In this document: positions 6,190 to 12,407 of the stretch, piece by piece
Position numbering within the stretch: the first letter of the stretch is position 1
Layout: each line of letters opens with the position of its first letter
Origin: Pseudomonadota bacterium
Lineage (GTDB): Bacteria > Pseudomonadota > Alphaproteobacteria > Rhizobiales > Devosiaceae
Assembly: GCA_023431205.1 (NCBI GenBank)
Contig: JAEYXQ010000146.1
Coordinates: forward strand, 1-18,336
Reading direction: 5' to 3'
DNA: 18,336 bases
Position numbers and translations under genes: made by a program
The notes under the pieces: generated by a model
Seen by the model: the letters and a program-made list of their open reading frames with translations, nothing else
Told to the model about the DNA's origin: nothing
Database searches by the model: none

Positions 6190-7137
6190 CTACACCCGCC
6201 GCAGCCGGACTTCCTCGATCAGATGGTCGCGGCCCTTCTTGAGGATCAGGTCGGCGCGGCCGCGGGTGGGCAGCACGTTGTCGAGCAGGTTGGGCAGGTT
6301 GATGCTGCGCCAGACCTGCCGGCCGAACTCCCCGGCCTCGCTCTCGCTCATTTCGGCGAAGCGGCGGAAGAACGAGGTAGGGTCCCGGAAGGCCGTCTCG
6401 CGCAGGCGGAAGAAGCGCTCCATGAACCAGCGCTCGAGATCCTCCGGGTCGGCGTCGATATAGACGGAGAAATCGAGGAAATCGGAGGCGAACAGGATCG
6501 GGTTGCCGGTGCGCGGCAGTTCGCCGGGCTGGAGGATATTGAGCCCCTCGACGATCAGGATGTCGGGGCGGTCGATCACCACCTCTTCCCCCGGCACCAC
6601 GTCGTAGACCAGGTGCGAATAGACCGGCACGCGAACGTCGCTGTGGCCGGACTTGATGTCGGCCAGGAACTGCACGAACCGGGTGCGATCATAGCTTTCG
6701 GGAAAGCCCTTGCGCTCCATCAGCCCGCGCTCGGAGAGCACCGCATTGGGATGGAGAAAGCCGTCGGTGGTGACGAGGTCGACCTTGGGGCTCGACGGCC
6801 AGCGCGCCAGCAGCGCCTCGAGGATGCGGGCAGTGGTCGACTTGCCGACCGCAACGGATCCGGCGACGCCGATGATGAACGGCACCTTGTGGTCGGGGGC
6901 GTTCAGGAACCGCGTCGAGACGTTGTGGAGGCCCTGGATGGCCTCGACATAGTAGGACAGCAGCCGCGTCAGCGGCAGGTAGACCTCCTCCGCCTCTTCC
7001 AGCGAGATCGGGTCGGACAGCGTCCGCAGCCGCTCGATATCGGCCTGGTTCAGCGTCATCGGCTGGCCGTCGCGCAGCTTGCTCCACTCGGCCTTGGTGA
7101 AGGTGTGGTAGGGTTCAAGCGTTGCGGTCGGGGTCAC
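6190..7137 (-). CDS. coaA: Type I pantothenate kinase
   Basis: This enzyme phosphorylates pantothenate with ATP, the committing step of coenzyme A synthesis. The 315-residue protein is of the prokaryotic type I class. Its P-loop GVAGSVAVGKST occupies residues 90-101 (K99 and S100 bind phosphate), followed by the DGFLHPN and KGFPESYD segments and the LIVEGLNIL strand typical of CoaA. The start is a GTG (7137-7135) that overlaps the hisE stop as GTGA, so translation is probably coupled to the his genes. This hisE-coaA pairing is common in Hyphomicrobiales. CoaA of this class is generally feedback-inhibited by CoA. The last gene of CoA synthesis, coaE, is also in this window, in a different operon. 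Confidence 0.97.
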   Translation of the reverse strand: MTPTATLEPYHTFTKAEWSKLRDGQPMTLNQADIERLRTLSDPISLEEAEEVYLPLTRLLSYYVEAIQGLHNVSTRFLNAPDHKVPFIIGVAGSVAVGKSTTARILEALLARWPSSPKVDLVTTDGFLHPNAVLSERGLMERKGFPESYDRTRFVQFLADIKSGHSDVRVPVYSHLVYDVVPGEEVVIDRPDILIVEGLNILQPGELPRTGNPILFASDFLDFSVYIDADPEDLERWFMERFFRLRETAFRDPTSFFRRFAEMSESEAGEFGRQVWRSINLPNLLDNVLPTRGRADLILKKGRDHLIEEVRLRRV

Positions 7138-7451
7138 GGCTGAGCCCTTCGCGCGGCCTTCTCGGCCAGACCGGACTGTGCCGTCCGCCCATCCAGCTCG
7201 GCCATGACTTCCGCCAGCGGCACGCCGGAAGCGCGCAACACCACCAGGAGGTGGTAGAGCACGTCGGCCGATTCCTTGACCAACTCGGCACGATCCCCGG
7301 TCACCGCGGCGATCACGGCCTCGGTCGCCTCTTCACCCAGCTTCTGGGCCGCCTTGTTGATGCCGCGCGCGATCAGCCTGGCCGTGTAGCTTTCGTCCGG
7401 CGAGGCGGCGGCACGCGTGGCGATCCGCTGTTCCAGTTCTTCAAGCGTCAT
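7134..7451 (-). CDS. hisE: Phosphoribosyl-ATP pyrophosphatase
   Basis: This enzyme hydrolyses phosphoribosyl-ATP to phosphoribosyl-AMP, the second step of histidine synthesis. The 105-residue protein is a stand-alone HisE, not fused to HisI. It shows the all-alpha NTP-pyrophosphatase signature: KLGEEATEAVIAA (residues 37-49) and ESADVLYHLLV (60-70), whose acidic residues hold Mg2+. The ATG at 7449-7451 begins MTLEELEQRI, the normal N-terminus; a longer open frame upstream is not supported. It follows hisF after 61 bp and its stop overlaps the coaA GTG. HisI is not in this window. Confidence 0.95.
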   Translation of the reverse strand: MTLEELEQRIATRAAASPDESYTARLIARGINKAAQKLGEEATEAVIAAVTGDRAELVKESADVLYHLLVVLRASGVPLAEVMAELDGRTAQSGLAEKAARRAQP

Positions 7452-7512
7452 TGACCAGCCCCCCGTCGGTAAAAGCTCTACGGCAAAAGCGCGGGTGCCG
7501 TCACCCCAGACC

Positions 7513-8310
7513 TTAGGCCGCCTTGTCCATCCGCACCGCCACGCCGTGGTCGCGCAGATACTGCTTGGCCTGCGGGATGGTGAAGGTGCCGAAGTGGAAG
7601 ATCGAGGCGGCGAGAACCGCGCTCGCATGACCCTCCGTCACCCCCTCGACCAGGTGCTGCAGCGTGCCGACGCCGCCCGAGGCAATCACCGGCACTTCCA
7701 CCGCATCGGCAATGGCGCGGGTCAGCTTGAGGTCGAAGCCGGACTTGGTGCCGTCGCGATCCATGGAGGTGACCAGCAGTTCCCCTGCCCCGCGCTCGAC
7801 CATGCGGGCGGCGAACTCGACCGCGTCGAGCCCCGTGGCCCGACGCCCGCCATGGGTGTAGATTTCCCATTCCGAGCGGTTGTCGCCACCGGGGCGCTCT
7901 TCGAGCCGCTGGCGGGCGTCCACCGAGACGACGATGCACTGGTTGCCGAACTTGTCGGCGGCGCGGGAGATGAAGTCCGGGTCGTTGACCGCCGCCGAGT
8001 TGATGGCGACCTTGTCGGCGCCGGCCAGCAGCAGCTTGCGGATATCCTCGATGCTCTTGACGCCACCGCCGACCGTGACCGGCATGAAGCAATGCTCGGC
8101 GGTGCGGGCTACCACCTCGAAGATGGTGTCCCGCCCCTCGTGGCTCGCGGTGATGTCGAGGAAGGTCAGTTCATCGGCGCCGGCGGCGTCATAGGCGATG
8201 GCGGCTTCCACCGGATCGCCGGCATCGACCAGGTCGACGAACTGCACGCCCTTGACCACGCGGCCGCCGGCAACATCGAGGCAGGGGATCAGGCGGGTCT
8301 TCAGCGTCAT
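7513..8310 (-). CDS. hisF: Imidazole glycerol phosphate synthase, cyclase subunit
   Basis: With HisH this makes imidazole glycerol phosphate and AICAR from PRFAR and ammonia. The 265-residue (beta/alpha)8 barrel starts MTLKTRLIPCLDVAGGRVVKG. It holds both catalytic aspartates, D12 (in CLDV) and D131 (in VVSVDAR), and the phosphate-binding loops GGGVKS and SGGVGT. The open frame runs back into the neighbouring gene, but the ATG at 8308-8310 gives the exact family N-terminus. That ATG overlaps the stop of the small membrane gene by 4 bp. HisF is made downstream of HisA, its structural relative. Confidence 0.97.
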   Translation of the reverse strand: MTLKTRLIPCLDVAGGRVVKGVQFVDLVDAGDPVEAAIAYDAAGADELTFLDITASHEGRDTIFEVVARTAEHCFMPVTVGGGVKSIEDIRKLLLAGADKVAINSAAVNDPDFISRAADKFGNQCIVVSVDARQRLEERPGGDNRSEWEIYTHGGRRATGLDAVEFAARMVERGAGELLVTSMDRDGTKSGFDLKLTRAIADAVEVPVIASGGVGTLQHLVEGVTEGHASAVLAASIFHFGTFTIPQAKQYLRDHGVAVRMDKAA

Positions 8311-8651
8311 GGGTTCAACTCGGGCGGATGGGGTTTCTGATGCCGGCCCCAGGCGAGGCGGTGAATTGTAGCGATGACGACCAGCACCAGGAGAGCCCCG
8401 GCGCCGAGCGGAATGGTCGCGAGCATGAACCAGCCCAGCACGAACCAGGTGTAGAGCGCGCCTCCCCAATCGGAGCCGCCGACCATGCAGGGATGGGCGG
8501 AGGCTTCGTTGAGGGTGCAGCCGTGACTTTCCGCAACCCATCCGCTGACCGCTACACCTGCCAGCGGCCACAAGGCGAAGACCAGCACCAGCACGGCGAC
8601 AATCGCATAGATGCCCCAGGGGAAGCCTCGCTTGCGTACCGCTGCGCTCAC
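8307..8651 (-). CDS. Small membrane protein with two-Cys loop, between hisA and hisF
   Basis: I do not know a function for this 114-residue protein. It has a basic start (RKR), a membrane segment at about residues 12-36, and an external loop containing C45 and C55 (GCTLNEASAHPCMVGG). A second long hydrophobic stretch spans about 65-97, and the tail is polar (RHQKPHPPELNP). By the positive-inside rule both ends face the cytoplasm and the loop, where the two cysteines could form a disulfide, faces the periplasm. The GTG start (8651-8649) overlaps the hisA stop, and its own stop overlaps the hisF ATG, so it is tightly coupled at both ends. It keeps coding character and the overlaps, so I regard it as a real gene. 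Confidence 0.72.
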   Translation of the reverse strand: MSAAVRKRGFPWGIYAIVAVLVLVFALWPLAGVAVSGWVAESHGCTLNEASAHPCMVGGSDWGGALYTWFVLGWFMLATIPLGAGALLVLVVIATIHRLAWGRHQKPHPPELNP

Positions 8652-9379
8652 GCCGCCGCCCGCAACATGGCCAGTGCTTCACGTGAATCAATGCGCCCGT
8701 CATAGAGGGCGCGGCCGGAGATGGCGCCTTCCAGCACCTGGTACTCCGGCCGGGTCATGCGCTCGATATCGGCCATCGAGGCAAGGCCGCCCGAGGCGAT
8801 CACCGGAATGGAGGTGGCCCGGGCAAGCTCCAGCGTCGAGTCCCAGTTGATGCCGGCGAGCACGCCGTCGCGGTCGATGTCGGTATAGATGATGGCGGCA
8901 ACGCCGGCGCCCTCGAAGCGCCTGGCGAGTTCGATCACCGACAGTTCGGACGTCTCGGCCCAGCCTTCTACCGCAACCATGCCCCGGCGGGCATCAATGC
9001 CGACGGCCACCTGGCCCGGCCATTTGGCCGCCGCTTCCTTGACCAGCGCGGCATCGCGCACTGCGACCGTCCCGAGAATGACGCGGGCAAGGCCCTTGCC
9101 GAGCCAGCTCTCGATATGGGCCAGCGTGCGGATGCCGCCGCCGAGCTGCACCGGAAAGCTCACCTCTTTCAGGATCGCTTCCACCGCCGCGCCATTGACG
9201 CTTTCGCCGGCAAAGGCGCCGTTGAGATCGACGACGTGAAGGTACTCGAAGCCCTGCGCCTCAAAGCTCTTCGCCTGGGCGGCCGGGTCATCGTTGAACA
9301 CGGTGGCCTGGTCCATGTCCCCGAGCTTGAGCCGGACGCACTGGCCGTCCTTGAGGTCGATGGCGGGAAACAGGATCAT
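8648..9379 (-). CDS. hisA: ProFAR isomerase (HisA)
   Basis: This enzyme isomerises the aminoaldose ProFAR to the aminoketose PRFAR in histidine synthesis. The 243-residue (beta/alpha)8 barrel begins MILFPAIDLKDGQCVRL. It has the catalytic aspartates D8 and D129 (VGIDAR), the YTDIDRDG strand and the phosphate-binding GGGIRT and SGGLAS loops. The open frame extends 23 codons upstream, but that extension reads through a dispersed palindrome (MPTPSSGAARHL...). The ATG at 9377-9379 is therefore the right start. It follows hisH after a 94-bp gap holding the repeat, and its stop overlaps the GTG of the small membrane gene. Confidence 0.97.
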   Translation of the reverse strand: MILFPAIDLKDGQCVRLKLGDMDQATVFNDDPAAQAKSFEAQGFEYLHVVDLNGAFAGESVNGAAVEAILKEVSFPVQLGGGIRTLAHIESWLGKGLARVILGTVAVRDAALVKEAAAKWPGQVAVGIDARRGMVAVEGWAETSELSVIELARRFEGAGVAAIIYTDIDRDGVLAGINWDSTLELARATSIPVIASGGLASMADIERMTRPEYQVLEGAISGRALYDGRIDSREALAMLRAAA

Positions 9380-9393
9380 CGGCAGGCTCCCAT

Positions 9394-9445
9394 TCTTCTC
9401 CCCGTCGGGGAGAAGGTGGCGCGCAGCGCCGGATGAGGGGGTGGG
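9394..9445. repeat. Dispersed palindromic element between hisH and hisA
   Basis: TTCTCCCCGTCGGGGAGAA (9396-9414) is a perfect palindromic hairpin. It is followed directly by a second small one, GGCGC-GCA-GCGCC (9418-9430), then GGATGAGGGGGTGGG. This composite is a recurrent intergenic repeat in Hyphomicrobiales. It fills most of the otherwise non-coding hisH-hisA gap. Only one copy is in the window, so its repeated nature rests on general knowledge rather than on this sequence. Confidence 0.7.
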
Positions 9446-9473
9446 CAAGACATATCAAACCAGTCGGCGACGC

Positions 9474-10124
9474 TCACGGCGTCCACCTCAGGAAATTGCC
9501 GATCAGCCGCAGACCGAGAGTCTGGGACTTTTCCGGGTGGAACTGGGCGCCGAACAGATTGTCGCGCGCCACGCAGGCGGTGACAGCGCCGCCATACTCG
9601 GTGGTGGCAACGCAGGTCGCAGGATCGTCCGTCACCAGGTGGTAGGAGTGGACGAAATAGGCGTGCAGCCCGTCCGGTCCATCGGGGATGCCCTCGAACA
9701 ACGGGTGCGGCCGGGTGAAGCTCAGCGTGTTCCACCCCATATGCGGGATCTTGAGCTCGGGCGCATTGGGGCGGATGCGTTCCACCGCGCCGCTGATCCA
9801 GCCGAGACCGGGCGTCACCGCCTTCTCGCGGCCTTCGGTCGCCATCAACTGCATGCCGACGCAAACACCGAGAAACGGCGTTCCGCCGCGGATCACCTTC
9901 TCCTCGAGCATCTCCACCATGCCCGGCACCGCATCGAGCCCCGCCTTGCAGTCGGCAAAGGCGCCGACGCCGGGAAGCATGATGCGGTCGGCGACGCGGA
10001 CGCGCTCCGGATCGGCGGTAACTTCCACGCTGGTGTTGCCGACCTCGTCGGCCATGCGCTGGAAAGCCTTGGCGGCCGAGTGGAGGTTGCCGGCACCATA
10101 ATCGATGATGGTGACAAGGCTCAT
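9474..10124 (-). CDS. hisH: Imidazole glycerol phosphate synthase, glutaminase subunit
   Basis: This class I glutamine amidotransferase releases ammonia for HisF. The 216-residue protein starts MSLVTIIDYGAGNLHSA and carries the nucleophile C88 in the elbow GVCVGMQLM. The HPEKS motif supplies H196 and E198 to complete the triad. PGVGAFADC and HMGWNTLSF are further family-specific segments. The gene is separated from its partner hisF by hisA and the small membrane gene. Its ATG overlaps the stop of the DUF2628 gene (10121-10123) by 4 bp, which suggests translational coupling. Confidence 0.97.
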   Translation of the reverse strand: MSLVTIIDYGAGNLHSAAKAFQRMADEVGNTSVEVTADPERVRVADRIMLPGVGAFADCKAGLDAVPGMVEMLEEKVIRGGTPFLGVCVGMQLMATEGREKAVTPGLGWISGAVERIRPNAPELKIPHMGWNTLSFTRPHPLFEGIPDGPDGLHAYFVHSYHLVTDDPATCVATTEYGGAVTACVARDNLFGAQFHPEKSQTLGLRLIGNFLRWTP

Positions 10125-10468
10125 CGCAGCGCCTCCAGTTGTGCCAGATCAGGCGAGGCCGCAACGCGCTCGCCGCGGAACCGCCAGCCCTGACGGGCGA
10201 GTTTTTCGCGGCGCCAGTCCGGTGCGGACAGTCCAAGCCAGATCGCACCGAGCACGTACAGCAGCAAGGCAGTACCGCCGCCAATGTAGGGAGCGAGCAG
10301 CACCAGGGCCGCCGTCGTCACCAGCCAGACCAGCGCCTCGAGCCAGAGCCGGTGCAGAACCAGATGGACCGGCGGCAGCAGCATGGCCAGCCAGCTGAAC
10401 CGCTCCGGCACGGCGCGCGGCAGCTCGGCGGAACCCGGCTCGGGATCGAAGATGGCGTAAAGGGTCAC
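10121..10468 (-). CDS. DUF2628-type small membrane protein in the his operon
   Basis: This 115-residue protein starts with a short soluble segment (TLYAIFDPEPG) and a proline-flanked entry into hydrophobic sequence (FSWLAMLLPPVHLVLHRLW). The membrane segments fall at about 25-38, 42-60 and 64-80. The basic C-terminal tail contains APDWRREKLARQGW. The arrangement fits DUF2628, an uncharacterised membrane family found beside hisB/hisH in Hyphomicrobiales. The frame can be extended to an ATG in the upstream repeat (product MDPRFRGDDN...), but that is repeat sequence. The GTG at 10468-10466, with GGGAAG shortly before it, is the likely start. The stop overlaps hisH. I infer no function. Confidence 0.75.
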   Translation of the reverse strand: MTLYAIFDPEPGSAELPRAVPERFSWLAMLLPPVHLVLHRLWLEALVWLVTTAALVLLAPYIGGGTALLLYVLGAIWLGLSAPDWRREKLARQGWRFRGERVAASPDLAQLEALR

Positions 10469-10488
10469 AGTACTTCCCAATGCCCAGT

Positions 10489-10558
10489 TGTCATCCCCGC
10501 GAAAGCGGGGATCCATCTTGAGATGTCAGGATGGGTCCCCGCTGTCGCGGGGATGACA
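10489..10558. repeat. Dispersed palindrome, family 2, copy A
   Basis: The 70-bp element is bounded by a perfect 13-bp inverted repeat, TGTCATCCCCGCG at 10489-10501 and CGCGGGGATGACA at 10546-10558. Within it, ATCCCCGC-GAAA-GCGGGGAT (10493-10512) forms an 8-bp stem with a GNRA-type loop, and a second hairpin occupies the right half. The left 35 bp match copy B (13738-13842) with a single difference. Here it lies between hisB and the DUF2628 gene. Confidence 0.85.
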
Positions 10559-10590
10559 TCGGTGGTGTGGCTGATCTAGTGCAAAACTGC

Positions 10591-10608
10591 AGCGGGTTAA
10601 AGCCCGCT
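10591..10608 (-). terminator. Hairpin directly after hisB, possible weak terminator
   Basis: On the minus strand AGCGGG-CTTTAA-CCCGCT begins 3 nt past the hisB stop and is followed by GCAGTTTTGC. A 6-bp GC stem with a short T-run nearby could cause partial termination or mark an mRNA processing site before the rest of the his genes. The stem is short and the T-run is displaced, so the call is tentative. Confidence 0.35.
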
Positions 10609-10611
10609 ACC

Positions 10612-11199
10612 TCAGAGCGTGCCCTTGGTGGACGGCACCCGGCCGCCGGCACGGGGGTCGATCTCCACGGCCTGGCGCAGGGCACGAGCCACGGCCTTGA
10701 ACATCGACTCGGCCAGATGGTGGTTGTTGTCGAAGTAGAAGTTCTCGATGTGGAGCGTGATGCCGGCATTGACCGCGAACGCCTGGAAGAACTCGCGGAA
10801 CAGCTCGGTGTCGATCTCGCCGATCTTGGCCTGGCTGAACTCGGCGCGAAATACGAGGAAAGCCCGGCCGGAGACGTCCACGGCCGCGCGGGTCAAGGTG
10901 CCATCCATCGGCAGGTCCGAGCTGGCGTAGCGGGCAATGCCGGCCTTGTCGCCCAGCGCCTGCTTCAAGGTCTGCCCGAGCGCGATGCCCACGTCTTCCA
11001 CCGTGTGGTGGAAGTCGATGTGCAGGTCGCCGGTGCAGCGCACCTCCATGTCGATCAGCGAATGGCGCGCCAGCTGGTCCAGCATGTGGTCGAAGAATCC
11101 GACACCCGTCGCCGTGGAATGCGCGCCGGTGCCATCGAGGTTGATCGACACATCGATCGCGGTCTCGTTGGTCTTGCGGCTGATGGTGGCGGTACGCAT
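10612..11199 (-). CDS. hisB: Imidazoleglycerol-phosphate dehydratase
   Basis: This enzyme removes water from imidazole glycerol phosphate to give imidazole acetol phosphate. The 195-residue protein is the monofunctional HisB type, without the histidinol-phosphatase domain of E. coli. It has the duplicated Mn-binding motifs HHTVED and DNNHH, the GFFDHMLDQLARHS run, and the end RAGGRVPSTKGTL. The ATG at 11197-11199 gives the usual MRTATISRKT start with GGAGA upstream; the longer frame is not supported. It opens the minus-strand his series and diverges from hslV over 132 bp, the standard arrangement in Hyphomicrobiales. A 143-bp gap with a hairpin and a repeat separates it from the next his-operon gene. 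Confidence 0.97.
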   Translation of the reverse strand: MRTATISRKTNETAIDVSINLDGTGAHSTATGVGFFDHMLDQLARHSLIDMEVRCTGDLHIDFHHTVEDVGIALGQTLKQALGDKAGIARYASSDLPMDGTLTRAAVDVSGRAFLVFRAEFSQAKIGEIDTELFREFFQAFAVNAGITLHIENFYFDNNHHLAESMFKAVARALRQAVEIDPRAGGRVPSTKGTL

Positions 11200-11223
11200 G
11201 GCGAGGTCTCCGGACGCGGGCGG

Positions 11224-11252
11224 CTCTAGCAGATAGGCACGCTGGCGTGAAG
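11224..11252 (-). promoter_or_regulatory. Putative hisB promoter
   Basis: On the minus strand CTTCAC (11252-11247) and CTAGAG (11229-11224) are separated by 17 bp. This resembles CTTGAC-N17-CTATAT at 5 of 6 and 4 of 6 positions. It would start transcription close to the hisB ribosome-binding site. I saw no leader peptide rich in His codons and no T-box structure in the 132-bp gap. Confidence 0.4.
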
Positions 11253-11274
11253 ATTGGGTTGAGGGGACAGGACG

Positions 11275-11302
11275 TTGCAATCGCCGGCTCCGCTCCTAAA
11301 TA
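11275..11302 (+). promoter_or_regulatory. Putative hslV promoter, possibly heat-shock type
   Basis: TTGCAA (11275-11280) and TAAATA (11297-11302) are 16 bp apart and 30-57 bp before the hslV ATG. The -10 region CCTAAATAG also partly resembles the alphaproteobacterial RpoH -10 pattern (CYTATNT). The -35 side and the spacing fit RpoH less well. Heat-shock control of hslVU is known in other bacteria; here it is inference. Confidence 0.35.
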
Positions 11303-11331
11303 GAAACCAACAGTTCGGAGTACCTCCCCCA

Positions 11332-11892
11332 ATGAGTGAATCCCAATTCCCCGGCTGGCACGGGACGACCATCGTCTCCGTGCGCAAGGGCAACAAGGTC
11401 GTGGTGGCTGGCGATGGCCAGGTCTCCATGGGCCAGACCGTGATGAAGCACGGCGCCAGGAAGGTGCGGCGGCTGGCGGGCGGCAAGGTCATCGGCGGCT
11501 TTGCCGGCGCCACGGCCGATGCCTTCACCCTGTTCGAGCGGCTCGAAGCCAAGCTTGAGCAGTATCCCGATCAGCTGATGCGCGCCGCCGTCGAACTCGC
11601 CAAGGATTGGCGGACCGACCGCTATCTGCGCCGCCTCGAGGCGATGATGATCGTCGCCGACAAGCGCGAAACGCTGGTGCTGACCGGCACAGGCGACGTC
11701 CTCACCCCCGACTATGGCGTCACCGCCATCGGCTCGGGCGGCAACTATGCGCTCTCGGCCGCTCTGGCACTGGCGCAGAACACCGAGCTCGATGCCGAGC
11801 ACATCGCCCGCGAGGCCATGAAGATCGCCGAACAGATCTGCGTGTACACCAATGGCAACGTCACGGTGGAAAGCATCGAGCTCGAGGCGTGA
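11332..11892 (+). CDS. hslV: HslV, proteolytic subunit of the HslVU (ClpQY) ATP-dependent protease
   Basis: This threonine peptidase forms the double-hexamer core of HslVU. The 186-residue protein begins MSESQFPGWHG followed by TTIVSVRKGN. By homology with E. coli HslV (M-TTIVSV) the nucleophile is T12, which implies an 11-residue propeptide removed after G11. Other family segments include VVVAGDGQVSMGQTVMK, GFAGATADAFTLFERLE and IGSGGNYALSAA. The open frame begins at 11275, but the ATG at 11332 with GGAG upstream fits relatives better. Its TGA overlaps the GTG of the GNAT gene, and hslU follows, so the protease, acetyltransferase and unfoldase are co-translated. Confidence 0.97.
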   Translation: MSESQFPGWHGTTIVSVRKGNKVVVAGDGQVSMGQTVMKHGARKVRRLAGGKVIGGFAGATADAFTLFERLEAKLEQYPDQLMRAAVELAKDWRTDRYLRRLEAMMIVADKRETLVLTGTGDVLTPDYGVTAIGSGGNYALSAALALAQNTELDAEHIAREAMKIAEQICVYTNGNVTVESIELEA

Positions 11893-12407
11893 CCTATTCG
11901 ATCCGCAGGCTCGGGCCAGAGGATCTCGGCGCCTATTGGGCGCTGAGACTGGAGGCTCTCGAGGCGGCGCCGGAAGCGTTCGGGACCGCCCATGAAGAGG
12001 CGGCATACCAGTCCGAAGCCTACTTCCGCAACGCCTTGCAGCGGCTGGCGGTATTCGGCGCCTTCGATGCTCAGGGTGCCCTAGCCGGCATGGTGGCCTT
12101 TGCCCGCCGCGACGGCATCAAGGCCCGGCATGTGGGAGACATCATCTCCGTCTATGTCGGCCCGTCCCTGCGCGGCACCGGCGCAAGCCTGGCGCTGATC
12201 GAAGCGGCGGTGGAGCATGCCCGCCACCATGTCATCCAGCTCGAGCTGGGTGTCGGCACCTACAACACGGCGGCGATCCGGCTCTACCAAAAGGCCGGGT
12301 TCCGCATCTATGGGACCGAACCCCGGGCCCTCTTCGTGAACGGTCGATTCATCGACGAACACCAGATGGTGCGCTTTCTCGACAAGGCACCTGGAGAAGA
12401 CCAATGA
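11889..12407 (+). CDS. GNAT-family N-acetyltransferase between hslV and hslU
   Basis: The 172-residue protein has the GNAT fold. Its N-terminal IRRLGPEDLGAYWALRLEAL is followed by the central strand HVGDIISVYVGPSLRGTGAS, where RGTGAS (residues 95-100) is the acetyl-CoA pyrophosphate loop. The closing motif LELGVGTYNTAAIRLYQKAGF has the family asparagine and tyrosine. The substrate is unknown. The GTG start overlaps the hslV stop as GTGA, and its TGA overlaps the hslU ATG, so it is firmly part of the operon. I recall the same gene between hslV and hslU in other Hyphomicrobiales. The placement raises the possibility that it modifies the protease or its substrates, but a housekeeping or detoxification role is equally possible. 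Confidence 0.88.
   Translation: MTYSIRRLGPEDLGAYWALRLEALEAAPEAFGTAHEEAAYQSEAYFRNALQRLAVFGAFDAQGALAGMVAFARRDGIKARHVGDIISVYVGPSLRGTGASLALIEAAVEHARHHVIQLELGVGTYNTAAIRLYQKAGFRIYGTEPRALFVNGRFIDEHQMVRFLDKAPGEDQ

Noticed and set aside
6136..7143. A 335-codon open frame on the plus strand opposite coaA
   Set aside because: coaA on the minus strand has all its motifs. The plus frame begins inside the palindromic repeat and shows no known domain.
9380..9448. N-terminal extension of HisA starting MPTPSSGAARHL
   Set aside because: It is a translation of the palindromic repeat between hisH and hisA. HisA proteins start at MILFPAIDL.
10469..10516. N-terminal extension MDPRFRGDDN... of the DUF2628 protein
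   Set aside because: These residues are encoded by the dispersed palindrome at 10489-10558. Such peptides appear wherever the repeat is read in that frame and do not belong to the gene.
10469..10611. Short repeated CCCCGC/GCGGGG units considered as a CRISPR array
   Set aside because: There are only two inverted hairpin units, no regular direct repeats with equal spacers and no cas genes nearby.
11200..11331. His-leader attenuator or T-box ahead of hisB
   Set aside because: I found no run of His codons behind a ribosome-binding site and no T-box core sequence in the 132-bp gap.
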